64,000 nucleotides of DNA from Sedimentisphaerales bacterium (GTDB lineage Bacteria; Planctomycetota; Phycisphaerae; Sedimentisphaerales; SM23-30). The notes beneath the pieces are model-generated. The model did no database searches. It was given only the letters and a program-made list of their open reading frames with translations, and was not told the DNA's origin. Positions within the stretch are counted from its first letter, which is position 1. Each line of letters begins with the position of its first letter. A program made the position numbers and the translations under genes. The stretch covers positions 45,598-109,597 of the forward strand of contig JANQJS010000033.1 in assembly GCA_028281535.1 (NCBI GenBank). The letters are read 5' to 3'. Shown here one piece after another: positions 36,972-44,742 of this stretch.

Positions 36972-37835
36972 CTATTCATTTTTTGCATGCCCATTAAAGC
37001 GATCCATCATGAATACAACTTTGCTGGCAACTTCGGGAGCGAGGCGTTGATTGATTATTTTTTTTGCTTCGCCAATGTGGGTTCGTCGACTTAAATGTGT
37101 TAGTAAGATATGTTCGCATTCTAATTCAGGCAGCCACTTGACTAAGTGATCGATATGAAAATGTTTTCCGGCATTGGCACGATCGTGATGATCTTCTTCG
37201 AAAAAAGTACACTCGGTAATTAATATTTTACTTTGCTTTACACAAGGCAGAAGTTGAAAATCACCTGACATGGTATCGCCCAAATAGGTTACTAGCGGGA
37301 CGTTTAGTGTGTAGGTAATATCTTTTCCTTCTTTGCGAAGTTTCGCGATTTCCTGACCTTCTAGTTCAAGATATTCTTCTTTTAACTTCTGACGACGATC
37401 AATGATGGTATATCCCAAAGAATCCGGCGTATGATTGGTATCAAATGCAAAAGCAATCAGGTTACGGCGGATTTCATATTCTCGTCCAGCCGTCAACCCA
37501 ATAATATTAGCCGGCGGACGTGAGCCATCAAATCGCCCCCAAAAGTCTAATAACTCTTCGACCATCCCGCATTTACTCTCATGCAATAATACTGTCCCGG
37601 GCGCCATCTCGCGAAAATCACGTTGCGAACAGTAATAGGCAAGATTGGCCACATGATCCATGTGCGTATGACTAATAAATAAATTATCTACTGCCAAAAG
37701 ACTATCCGGAGCCTTACCCACATCAAAGCAGACATTCAGTTCAGGCAAACCAATTGCTGTTTCTTCACCAGCAACACTATAACCTTCGATTTTAATATCA
37801 GATAACGATAATTTTTGTAGTCGATGCGAACCCAT
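36972..37835 (-). CDS. Metallo-beta-lactamase-fold hydrolase, RNase Z-like
   Basis: The 287-residue protein has the MBL zinc motif HTHMDH (H56, H58, D60, H61). VTYLGDTMSGDF then supplies the bridging aspartate, and ECEHILLTHLSRRTH the late histidines. The absence of a long RNase Z exosite arm, and the LPELNVCFDVGKAPDSLLAVDNLFISH start, resemble the RNase Z-like/ElaC subgroup found in plants and bacteria. The substrate could be a tRNA 3' end, but a different phosphodiesterase or hydrolase role is possible. Start ATG is at 37835. Confidence 0.82.
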   Translation of the reverse strand: MGSHRLQKLSLSDIKIEGYSVAGEETAIGLPELNVCFDVGKAPDSLLAVDNLFISHTHMDHVANLAYYCSQRDFREMAPGTVLLHESKCGMVEELLDFWGRFDGSRPPANIIGLTAGREYEIRRNLIAFAFDTNHTPDSLGYTIIDRRQKLKEEYLELEGQEIAKLRKEGKDITYTLNVPLVTYLGDTMSGDFQLLPCVKQSKILITECTFFEEDHHDRANAGKHFHIDHLVKWLPELECEHILLTHLSRRTHIGEAKKIINQRLAPEVASKVVFMMDRFNGHAKNE

Positions 37836-37946
37836 GAAACTTAATCAGCCCTACTTGTTAATGCCTGTAAATCTTTTTATAATAACCATCTAACTATTTT
37901 AGAAATTCAGGGCTTCTAAGCAAGCGAAATCAAAAGGAGTTTTCAT

Positions 37947-38348
37947 ATGCAAACTTTTTCGATAAAAACCCAAGAGCGAAACCAAATGCTGGAAATCACC
38001 CACATTATTAATGAGGCCCTGGAAGACTATTCTGGCCAGGATGGATTTGTCATCGTCTATGTTCCCCATACCACTGCAGGGGTCACTATCAACGAAAACG
38101 CCGATCCAGATGTCGTTCACGACATGCTTTTGACTCTGGAAGAATTAGTCCCCCATCGCCGTAGAGGTTACCGCCATGCAGAGGGAAATTCAGATTCGCA
38201 TGTGAAGGCCAGCTGTTTTGGATTTTCTGATCATATTTTATTTCAAGATGGCAGGCTGGTTTTGGGTACTTGGCAAGGCGTCTATTTCTGTGAATTTGAT
38301 GGACCACGCACTCGAAATTTCCATTTGCAAATTCATACACAATCTTAA
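37947..38348 (+). CDS. YjbQ family protein (UPF0047)
   Basis: The 133-residue protein is full length for the YjbQ family. It has the conserved VYVPHTTAGVTINENADPDVVHDML near residues 42-66, RHAEGNSDSHVKASCFG (about 76-92) and GTWQGVYFCEFDGPR near the C-terminus. The histidines and acidic residues line a putative active site. Members show weak thiamine-phosphate synthase activity, and their true role is uncertain. AAAGGAG lies about eight bases before the ATG. It stands alone, divergent from the RNase Z-like gene. Confidence 0.92.
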   Translation: MQTFSIKTQERNQMLEITHIINEALEDYSGQDGFVIVYVPHTTAGVTINENADPDVVHDMLLTLEELVPHRRRGYRHAEGNSDSHVKASCFGFSDHILFQDGRLVLGTWQGVYFCEFDGPRTRNFHLQIHTQS

Positions 38349-38467
38349 AATCGCACAAATCAATCTTTCTATAAGCGTGGACAACAAGTTTTTGCGATTG
38401 CAAACTTTTTGAGATCGCTATAAAAACGAGAATAAAATTAACATGTGTTAAGATGGGAATTCTGCGC

Positions 38468-38565
38468 AAAAAAGTGGCGAGGCGGTGGGGCCAGTCGGGG
38501 GGGAAACCGGCGTTCCACGCTTCCTCGCCGTGGATCGATATCAGCGTTTCGCTGTTATTTACTAT
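38468..38565 (-). ncRNA. Candidate small RNA with C-rich loop, own promoter and terminator
   Basis: This island, far more GC-rich than its surroundings, is transcribed on the minus strand if the promoter at 38572-38600 is used. The predicted RNA of about 98 nt has a 5' hairpin (CAGCG, AAA, CGCTG). A long stem-loop follows: GGCGAGG (38529-38523) pairs with CCTCGCC (38482-38476), inside it GTGG pairs with CCAC, and GCCGG pairs with CTGGC through one G.U pair that forms only on this strand. The apical loop TTTCCCCCCCGA holds seven C. Six T (38473-38468) follow directly, making an intrinsic terminator. I do not recognise it as SRP RNA, 6S, tmRNA or a known riboswitch. Confidence 0.7.
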
Positions 38566-38571
38566 ATTATT

Positions 38572-38600
38572 ATCTTATAAATCCCCATTTAGAGTGTCAA
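38572..38600 (-). promoter_or_regulatory. Consensus sigma70-type promoter of the candidate small RNA
   Basis: On the minus strand TTGACA (38600-38595) and TAAGAT (38577-38572) are separated by 17 bp. The -35 hexamer lies in the middle of a perfect 7-bp dyad, TTTAGAG on one side and CTCTAAA on the other (38588-38607), which would be an apt operator. Confidence 0.8.
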
Positions 38601-38619
38601 CTCTAAAACGTTCATAATT

Positions 38620-38640
38620 ATATCAGGGTGGCCCTGATAT
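38620..38640. promoter_or_regulatory. Perfect 9-bp dyad upstream of the small-RNA promoter
   Basis: ATATCAGGG and CCCTGATAT are separated by three bases, about 20 bp upstream of the -35 hexamer. It could be an operator, or the hairpin of a terminator for the tRNA-Leu transcript, although no T-run follows it on the minus strand. Confidence 0.5.
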
Positions 38641-38669
38641 TTCAAGATTCATAAAAAAAATCAAAAAAA

Positions 38670-38753
38670 TGCGGATGAGAGGATTCGAACCTCCACGGGG
38701 TTGCCCCCACAGGCACCTGAAGCCTGCGCGTCTGCCAATTCCGCCACATCCGC
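38670..38753 (-). tRNA. tRNA-Leu (anticodon CAG)
   Basis: The minus strand folds into a class II tRNA: acceptor GCGGATG/CATCCGC with discriminator A, and a D arm with AATTGGCAGACGC. The anticodon stem is CAGGC/GCCTG with loop TTCAGGT (anticodon CAG, reading CUG). There is a long variable arm with GGGG/CCCC, and a T arm GGAGG-TTCGAAT-CCTCT. The 3' CCA is not encoded. It begins only 25 bp after the argS stop codon on the same strand, so it may be part of the argS transcript. Confidence 0.97.
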
Positions 38754-38778
38754 AACTTAAGTCGCTTCCACAACTAAT

Positions 38779-40617
38779 TTACATTTGATCCATGGTCTCA
38801 ATGCCCAATAAAGACAAACCATGCTCAATCGTCTTTGAGGTTAAATAACATAACAACAATCGACTCGTGCGTACAGGTTCTTCTGAAGTTAACACAGGAC
38901 AATGAGCAAAAAAGGCATGAAAGGTTTGTGCGAGCTCAAACAAATAATTGGTCAAAAGGTGCGGACGTAAATCACGCGCGACCATTTCAATAGCTTCGCC
39001 ATACCTAAGTAGCATTTTTCCTAGAGCCAGCTCGAAAGGATCGGTAAAGGTTAAGTCACCTGCCTGGCTGGTCAAGGCATCAACATCAACCTTGCCCTTT
39101 CGAAAAATACTTTGCACCCGAGTGAATGAGTATTGAATATATGGAGCCGTATTACCTTCAAACGAAAGCATCTTGTCCCAACTAAATACATAATCAGAGA
39201 CCAGATTACTGGATAGATCTGCATACTTGACTGCTCCAATACCGACGGCTTTTGAAATATTGACTTTTTGACTGTCGTCTAAATTTGGATTCTTTTCTTT
39301 AACGATTTCCAAGGCTCGCTTTTCTGCTTCATCCAGCAAATCTTTCAGCCTTGGACTTTCCCCTTCTTTGGTTTTAAACGGTTTACCATTTTCACCCAGA
39401 ACGGTACCAAATGGAACATGCTCTAAACTCACAGCATCATCGACCCAGCCTGCCTGACGAGCACAAGCAAAAACCATTTCAAAGTGCAGATTTTGACGAG
39501 CATCCGTTACATAGATAACCCGATTCGCTTTAAGAATTTCGCTTCGATACCGTATCGCTGCCAAATCAGTGGTTGCATACAAATAAGCCCCATCCGTTTT
39601 CTGAACAATCAAAGGAAGCGGTTCACCATCCCGGTTCTTAAAACCATCCATAAAGACGCTCTGAGCACCATCTGAAACTTGCAGCATGTTCTTGCTAGAC
39701 AAATCTTGAATCACTTTGGGTAGCTGATCTGCATAGTTGCTTTCGCCACAAATATCCAGCATACTCAGCTTAACATCCAACTGCCCATAGACATCAACAC
39801 ATGCTCGCAATGTAATGGTTCGGGCCATTTGCCATAAAAGAATTAAGTGCGGGTTGCCACCTTGTAATACATAAGTGGAATCTCGCACCATTTGGGCAAC
39901 GTTGTCATCTTCTTTGACAATTTTTGAAATCTTTTTGTAATATTGTTCCAGTAAATCAAGGTTGGTCCCTGCGTCCAATACCATCTGATCCAATTTGGCG
40001 GGATGCTTCTTTCGCATCTCATCCAGAGCTTGCTGGCCATGCTCATCCACATAATCTTTAAAGACAAGATTATTTAATGCATAGACAACCATCCCCATCT
40101 GAAGGCCCCAATCACCAATATGATTTTGCCGCACCACTTTTGTCGGATCGTTATATAAAAACTCCAACACGCGTGAAATCACATCACCAATAATGGTACT
40201 TCGCAGGTGGCCAACATGCATTTGCTTGGCAATATTAGGGCCGGAAAAATCTACAACCACCGTCGGAGGATTCAATACAGGATCTATGCCTAATCTTTTA
40301 TCATCTGTAATTGCTTCTGCCAACCGACTGGCAAGCCATTCTGTTTTTAAATGTAAATTGATAAATCCAGGACCAGCAATTTCGACCTCCTGACACATAT
40401 CAGAAAGATCAAGTTTTTCGACAATCTTTTCTGCCAGGTCACGTGGTTTGGTTTTGAGTTTTTTGGCAAGGCCCATCACACCATTGGCTTGGTAGTCACC
40501 AAACTTAGGATCCTGAGTTGGCTTGACAATAGCAGGTGGATTCTCTGCCTGGTCGCCGGCGATGGATTGCATGACACTGCTGATACGATCTTCGAGAATG
40601 GTGCTAATTGATTTCAT
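38779..40617 (-). CDS. argS: Arginyl-tRNA synthetase
   Basis: ArgS charges tRNA-Arg. The 612-residue protein has the N-terminal Add-1 tRNA D-loop binding domain (about 1-120). The class I HIGH-type signature follows in NIAKQMHVGHLRSTIIGD near residues 129-146, then the Rossmann core with ATTDLAAIRYR. The C-terminal anticodon-binding DALR domain starts with NTAPYIQYSFTRVQSIFRKG. The KMSK loop is replaced by PFKTKEGESPRL, as in many bacterial ArgS. Its ATG overlaps the rsfS stop codon (ATGA), and tRNA-Leu follows 25 bp after its stop. Confidence 0.96.
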   Translation of the reverse strand: MKSISTILEDRISSVMQSIAGDQAENPPAIVKPTQDPKFGDYQANGVMGLAKKLKTKPRDLAEKIVEKLDLSDMCQEVEIAGPGFINLHLKTEWLASRLAEAITDDKRLGIDPVLNPPTVVVDFSGPNIAKQMHVGHLRSTIIGDVISRVLEFLYNDPTKVVRQNHIGDWGLQMGMVVYALNNLVFKDYVDEHGQQALDEMRKKHPAKLDQMVLDAGTNLDLLEQYYKKISKIVKEDDNVAQMVRDSTYVLQGGNPHLILLWQMARTITLRACVDVYGQLDVKLSMLDICGESNYADQLPKVIQDLSSKNMLQVSDGAQSVFMDGFKNRDGEPLPLIVQKTDGAYLYATTDLAAIRYRSEILKANRVIYVTDARQNLHFEMVFACARQAGWVDDAVSLEHVPFGTVLGENGKPFKTKEGESPRLKDLLDEAEKRALEIVKEKNPNLDDSQKVNISKAVGIGAVKYADLSSNLVSDYVFSWDKMLSFEGNTAPYIQYSFTRVQSIFRKGKVDVDALTSQAGDLTFTDPFELALGKMLLRYGEAIEMVARDLRPHLLTNYLFELAQTFHAFFAHCPVLTSEEPVRTSRLLLCYLTSKTIEHGLSLLGIETMDQM

Positions 40618-41003
40618 TCACGCACCCAATCTACTCGAGGTGCATCGCCCCAGAGTAATTCGAGGTCGTAAAATTGGCGATATTCTTTATCAAACAAGTG
40701 CACCACAATATCGACAAAATCAACGATCACCCAGCGACCATTTTGCATACCCGCTTTGCTATAGGCAGGTGAGCCTTGGTGTTTGCCAACTGTTTCAATT
40801 TCGCTGGCCACGGATTTGATTTGTTGGTCACTGGTACCGGTACCGATGACAAAATATCTGGCAATTGGGCTGGACTCCTGAAGATCCAGGATCACCAAAT
40901 CTGTGCAGTGCCGATCGGACGCCAATCGAGTAACTTCGATGGCAAGATTTCGTGTTTTCTCATCGCTGGGAGTATTTACGGCTGGCTGATTTTCTGAATC
41001 CAA
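40614..41003 (-). CDS. rsfS: Ribosomal silencing factor RsfS
   Basis: RsfS binds ribosomal protein L14 and blocks subunit joining when nutrients are scarce. The 129-residue protein has DLVILDLQESSPIARYFVIGTGTSDQQIKSVASEIE (split at about 37-72), the family core. GWVIVDFVDIVVHLF-like WVIVDFVDIVVHLFDKEYRQFYDLELLWGDA follows near the C-terminus. It starts with TTG at 41001-41003 with AAGGAAG six bases upstream. The four-base overlap with argS indicates translational coupling. Confidence 0.93.
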   Translation of the reverse strand: MDSENQPAVNTPSDEKTRNLAIEVTRLASDRHCTDLVILDLQESSPIARYFVIGTGTSDQQIKSVASEIETVGKHQGSPAYSKAGMQNGRWVIVDFVDIVVHLFDKEYRQFYDLELLWGDAPRVDWVRE

Positions 41004-41093
41004 TGGTCTTCCTTACTATCACTGAAAAGCGATTCGAGGGGTCGATTTCGCTAGATGTTATCATTTCTAAAAGTTTCGGTGAGCGGCCATTAT

Positions 41094-41126
41094 AAAAAAA
41101 CAGGGCAGATCTTGCAATCCGCCCTG
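41094..41126 (-). terminator. Intrinsic terminator of dnaK
   Basis: On the minus strand CAGGGC (41126-41121) and GCCCTG (41106-41101) form the stem base, with a smaller inner stem, followed by seven T (41100-41094). It lies about 35 bases after the dnaK stop codon. Confidence 0.88.
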
Positions 41127-41159
41127 CGAAACTTTTTTAAATTATTTATAGAGCTAAAA

Positions 41160-43076
41160 TTACTCTTTCACCTCATATTCGGCGTCAATGACATCGTCAT
41201 CTTTCTTTTCTGGCTCAGGGGCAGGAGCATCAGCACCTGGAGCGGCTCCCGCAGCCCCGGCACCGCCTGCTTGTTGAGCGGCCTGTTCATACATAATTTT
41301 GCCCAATGCCTGGCTGGCCGTTGACAAGGTTTCCATACCACGTTGGATGGCTTCGCCATCTTCGTTTTTGATCGCTTCTTTCAGCGAATTCAAAGCAGAT
41401 TCGATCGCACCACGTTCTTCGGCAGGGATTTTGTCGCCATGCTCTTTCATCGTGTTTTCTGTCTGGTAGACGAGCTGATCGGCTTGGTTCTTCACATCGA
41501 TCATTTCACGACGTTTTTTATCTTCTTCAGCATTGGCTTCCGCATCCTGCTGCATCTTGTTAATTTCTTCTTCACTCAAACCCGAACTGCCGGTAATTTC
41601 GATCGACTGCTCTTTGCTGGTCGCCAGATCTTTGGCAGAAACATTCAAAATACCATTGGCATCAATGTCGAATGAGACTTCGATCTGAGGTACGCCACGA
41701 GGTGATGGCGGAATATCTGCCAATTGGAAACGACCGAGGGTACGGTTATCTTTGGCAAATTCACGTTCACCTTGAAGAATATGAATATCCACCGAAGGCT
41801 GATTGTCAGCTGCGGTACTGAAAACTTCTTTTTTGGAAGTCGGAATCGTAGTGTTGCGTTCGATGAGCTTGGTCATCACGCCACCTAAGGTTTCCACACC
41901 CAATGAAAGCGGCGTCACATCTAGCAGCAAGATGTCTTTGACATCACCAGCGAGCACACCGCCTTGGATCGCGGCACCTACGCCAACAACTTCATCAGGG
42001 TTCATGCTTTTGTTTGGCTCTTTACCAAAAATACTTTTGACGAGCTCCTGAACTTTAGGAATACGTGAAGAACCACCCACCAGCAATACTTCAGAAATAT
42101 CTGAAGGACTCAATTTGGCGTCCTGCAGTGCTTTTTCGCAAGGTACACGCAATTTCTCAAGTTGTGGTGTAATCAACTGTTCGAAAGTTGAACGCGAAAT
42201 ATTAATCTGTAAGTGCTTTGGTCCGGTTTGGTCTGCGGTAATAAATGGCAGATTCACGGTGGATTCCAAAGAAGAACTTAATTCACATTTGGTTTTTTCT
42301 GCCGCTTCCTTGAGACGCTGCAGTGCCATAGGATCATTACGAAGATCGATGCCTTCAGTCTTCTTGAATTCATCGGCCAAATAATCGATCAGGACTTCAT
42401 CCAGATCGTCACCACCCAAATGGGTATCGCCATGCGTACTTAATACTTCAAAGACATTGTCACCAATATCTAAAACGGAAATATCAAACGTACCGCCACC
42501 AAAATCGAAGACAGCGATCTTTTCGTTCTTTTTGTTTTCCATGCCATAAGCCAATGCCGCAGCAGTCGGTTCGTTGATAATACGTTCAACGGTTAGACCT
42601 GCGATCTGGCCAGCATCCTTGGTTGCTTGGCGTTGCGCATCGTTAAAGTAAGCTGGCACGGTAATGACTGCACGCTCAACTTTTTCACCCAGGTGATCTT
42701 CGGCGATTTGCTTGAGTTCACCAAGGACCATCGCAGATACTTCTGGCGGAGTATATTGCTTGTCACGAATTTCTACTTTGACCAGCTCATCTGCACCACC
42801 CACGATTTTGTAAGGGACAATCTTTTCTTCTGAAGAGACTTCCTTATGACGGCGACCCATGAATCGCTTAATCGAGAAAATGGTATTTTCAGGGTTGGTC
42901 ACCTGCTGATGGCGAGCCACCTGGCCGACAAGCCGTTCGCCTTTATCGGTAAAACCGACCACAGACGGGGTCGTGCGAGCACCCTGCTTATTAATCAACA
43001 CCTTCGGCGTGGTACCTTCCATAATGGCGACCACTGAGTTGGTTGTTCCTAAATCAATTCCAATTATTTTTGACAT
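41160..43076 (-). CDS. dnaK: Chaperone protein DnaK (Hsp70)
   Basis: The 638-residue ATP-dependent chaperone has [15 protein letters not shown] at the start and [26 protein letters not shown] near 138. [41 protein letters not shown] lies near 190-230. The substrate-binding domain starts near 385 ([17 protein letters not shown]), and the acidic tail ends [15 protein letters not shown] precedes the ATG by about nine bases. There is no adjacent grpE or dnaJ, and no CIRCE (HrcA) operator was seen. Instead a sigma54-type promoter lies 48 bp upstream, an unusual form of control for dnaK. Confidence 0.98.
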   Translation of the reverse strand: MSKIIGIDLGTTNSVVAIMEGTTPKVLINKQGARTTPSVVGFTDKGERLVGQVARHQQVTNPENTIFSIKRFMGRRHKEVSSEEKIVPYKIVGGADELVKVEIRDKQYTPPEVSAMVLGELKQIAEDHLGEKVERAVITVPAYFNDAQRQATKDAGQIAGLTVERIINEPTAAALAYGMENKKNEKIAVFDFGGGTFDISVLDIGDNVFEVLSTHGDTHLGGDDLDEVLIDYLADEFKKTEGIDLRNDPMALQRLKEAAEKTKCELSSSLESTVNLPFITADQTGPKHLQINISRSTFEQLITPQLEKLRVPCEKALQDAKLSPSDISEVLLVGGSSRIPKVQELVKSIFGKEPNKSMNPDEVVGVGAAIQGGVLAGDVKDILLLDVTPLSLGVETLGGVMTKLIERNTTIPTSKKEVFSTAADNQPSVDIHILQGEREFAKDNRTLGRFQLADIPPSPRGVPQIEVSFDIDANGILNVSAKDLATSKEQSIEITGSSGLSEEEINKMQQDAEANAEEDKKRREMIDVKNQADQLVYQTENTMKEHGDKIPAEERGAIESALNSLKEAIKNEDGEAIQRGMETLSTASQALGKIMYEQAAQQAGGAGAAGAAPGADAPAPEPEKKDDDVIDAEYEVKE

Positions 43077-43123
43077 TTGTTTGCACTCCTGTTGAATTTA
43101 CATAAATTTTCCAGTTAACATAT

Positions 43124-43139
43124 TGCAAACCCCGTGCCA
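43124..43139 (-). promoter_or_regulatory. Sigma54 (-24/-12) promoter of dnaK
   Basis: On the minus strand TGGCACG (43139-43133), four bases, and TTGCA (43128-43124) match the sigma54 consensus TGGCACRNNNNTTGCW at every defined position. Initiation would be near 43113, giving a leader of about 37 bases ending in AGGAG and the dnaK ATG. No competing sigma70 pair was seen between it and the gene. Confidence 0.8.
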
Positions 43140-43236
43140 AAAACACATAAAAAACCATAACCCACTTATTAACAGAAAGATATAAATTAATCAAATTTTG
43201 CCAATCCCCCAGGATTATGCCAACCAGGCAGTCAAT

Positions 43237-43253
43237 TTGACAGAATCTGCCAA
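43237..43253. promoter_or_regulatory. Candidate enhancer-binding dyad upstream of dnaK
   Basis: The 17-bp sequence TTGACAGAATCTGCCAA is a dyad matching at 14 of 16 arm positions (one mismatched pair), centred near 43245. This is about 130 bp upstream of the predicted sigma54 start. That distance suits an activator of the NtrC type. An overlapping shorter dyad GTCAATTTGAC lies at 43231-43241. Confidence 0.45.
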
Positions 43254-43257
43254 GTAG

Positions 43258-43326
43258 GCCGGACAGCCTCTATCCGGTAATTTCCCTCCAAATACCTATC
43301 AGCGTCTGGCAGGCCTACCCTGCCAG
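43258..43326. repeat. Palindromic repeat cluster (GGACAG and CTGGCAG types)
   Basis: At 43258-43289 a unit with CCGGACAGCC and TCCGGTAATTTCC recurs in diverged form at 44112-44143. At 43306-43326 CTGGCAG and CTGCCAG form a seven-bp stem; the same stem recurs at 45442-45458. These look like short dispersed intergenic repeats. They lie between the PEP-CTERM gene and dnaK. Confidence 0.6.
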
Positions 43327-43345
43327 GCCAACTCACAAGACTAAA

Positions 43346-43948
43346 TTAAAATTGTTTTCTTTTACAACGCAGCAATGTTAAACCGCCAAGGCCTAGCAAT
43401 GAAAGTGTCGCCGGCTCTGGTACAAATCGCATTGTATATTCTTCTGAATCATTTAAGCCACTGCCCGTATCGACTAATTTGAATGTCGCCGAAAGAACTT
43501 CGTTATTATAATTTGGAAGAAGATCAGTGCTAATGTTGTACGTAGGGTGTATATGTAAATTCGCAGACCCCAATGGCATTGACTCACCTGGTTCATCAAT
43601 AAATATTCCTTGGGCCAGGGAAAAAATAATCAAACCATAATCGATCGAAACCAGTTCCAAATGAATGTTGGCACCGCCCGGAAGTACAAAGAAATTTTCA
43701 GCCGGGTTATCGACTCTAAGATGATCAAATCCAGGTTCTGAACCAATAAATCCTGAAAAAAAAGGATTACCCCCTGTCGGGTCTAGATGAAAGATTTCAT
43801 CGAAATCGCCATCAATGGCCAGGGCTCCTGATGATTGCCCAACAACAAAATCCCCTGCATGCTGACCATGTGCTTGCTGAATAATAGTTGGTAAGTTGAG
43901 AATAAGGAATAAGATAAGACAAATAGAATGGGCGTTGATTTTAGTCAT
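43346..43948 (-). CDS. PEP-CTERM protein resembling the Zur-repressed all3515 family
   Basis: The 200-residue exported protein has a signal peptide (hydrophobic ICLILFLILNLP, cleavage near AHGQ). It ends with a PEP-CTERM sorting signal: VPEPATLSLLGLGGLTLL then RCKRKQF. Such tails are cut by exosortase and anchor or release proteins in the exopolysaccharide layer. The body (HAGDFVVGQSSGALAI, PGFDHLRVDNPAENFF, LHIHPTY, ATFKLVDTGSGLNDSEEYTM) resembles a cyanobacterial family described as repressed by the zinc regulator Zur. A zinc-related role is therefore suggested, but I could not identify a Zur box upstream. GGAGGAG lies just before the ATG. Confidence 0.75.
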   Translation of the reverse strand: MTKINAHSICLILFLILNLPTIIQQAHGQHAGDFVVGQSSGALAIDGDFDEIFHLDPTGGNPFFSGFIGSEPGFDHLRVDNPAENFFVLPGGANIHLELVSIDYGLIIFSLAQGIFIDEPGESMPLGSANLHIHPTYNISTDLLPNYNNEVLSATFKLVDTGSGLNDSEEYTMRFVPEPATLSLLGLGGLTLLRCKRKQF

Positions 43949-44111
43949 TTCTCCTCCAGAAATTTATACATTTTCCAACACTTAAAATCGGATAAATTTA
44001 TCACCCGAAACGACCTCTCTCAACGCAATTATTATACAGAGATCTCTCTAAATGTCAATTCTATTTAATCCAAAGTGCTTTGGTACATGTGTGAACATGA
44101 TAGACTAGACG

Positions 44112-44143
44112 GTCGGACAGCCACTGTCCGGCAATTTCCTAAA
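44112..44143. repeat. Second copy of the GGACAG palindromic repeat
   Basis: TCGGACAGCCACTGTCCGGC contains a perfect seven-bp stem around CCA, followed by AATTTCC as in the copy at 43258-43289. The two copies flank the PEP-CTERM gene in direct orientation. Confidence 0.55.
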
Positions 44144-44160
44144 TGCCTCCCCCAAAAACA

Positions 44161-44703
44161 CTATTCTCGCCAATGTTTTGGATCATCGAATGTTTTGGCA
44201 CAGATGACTCGGCCTTGGATTCCTTCAATTCTCTTATCACTCAACTGGCGGACCATCCAGGCATCTGATTGATGCTTCGGAACCTCATAAGTTGGATGAA
44301 AGCCCAAAGGGATCGCTGGTTTAAAATTGAATCGTGGGTAATACTCAGGGTGACCCAAGACAAAGACCAGATCGAAGCCCTGCTCGATGGAGAGTTCGAT
44401 GCCTTGTTCGATGAGCTTGCCGCCGATGCCTTGTTTTTGTTTTTCTGGAATGACTGCCAAAGGACCTAGAATGGACATGGAAAGATCTATCGACGGCTCA
44501 AGCGTTGCTTTTGAAAAAAGAATGTGGCCAACGGGCAAGTCATCTTCGAAGGCTAATAAAGAAATCGTTGGCTGGCTTGTCGGATCGACAAGTAAATCTC
44601 GTGTTAGATCTACAATCTCATCTAAATCAAAGGCTTGTTTTTCTACATGTAGGATTTGGTCTAAATCTGATTTGGAGGTTTGTTGAATTGATATCATACT
44701 CAT
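44161..44703 (-). CDS. GNAT-family N-acetyltransferase (YhbS-like)
   Basis: The protein (180 residues from the ATG at 44703) has the GNAT acetyl-CoA site LGPLAVIPEKQKQGIGGKLIEQGIE near residues 82-106. The YhbS-type stretch FVLGHPEYYPRFNFKPA follows. Members acetylate small amines or act on unknown substrates. An in-frame TTG at 44712 would add three residues. The previous gene on this strand ends 40 bp upstream with a small hairpin between. Confidence 0.88.
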   Translation of the reverse strand: MSMISIQQTSKSDLDQILHVEKQAFDLDEIVDLTRDLLVDPTSQPTISLLAFEDDLPVGHILFSKATLEPSIDLSMSILGPLAVIPEKQKQGIGGKLIEQGIELSIEQGFDLVFVLGHPEYYPRFNFKPAIPLGFHPTYEVPKHQSDAWMVRQLSDKRIEGIQGRVICAKTFDDPKHWRE

Positions 44704-44714
44704 AATTTTCAAAC

Positions 44715-44735
44715 GCCTGCCAGAGGTTCGCAGGC
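44715..44735. repeat. Small GCCTGC/GCAGGC palindrome
   Basis: A six-bp stem with a nine-base loop in the 40-bp gap between two minus-strand genes. It is related by sequence to the CTGCCAG repeats at 43306 and 45442. Confidence 0.4.
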
Positions 44736-44742
44736 TACTTTG

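Noticed and set aside
38468..38565. Signal recognition particle RNA, or the same island read on the plus strand
   Set aside because: The conserved SRP loop (GGAAG and AGCAGCC elements) is missing. On the plus strand the inner stem has an A.C mismatch, and no T-run follows the GC-rich stem.
41168..42833. Several open frames antisense to dnaK
   Set aside because: They are shadows of a highly conserved coding sequence and lack ribosome-binding sites and family motifs.
43077..43345. CIRCE (HrcA) operator upstream of dnaK
   Set aside because: No TTAGCACTC-N9-GAGTGCTAA-like inverted repeat is present; GCACTCC at 43083 has no inverted partner.
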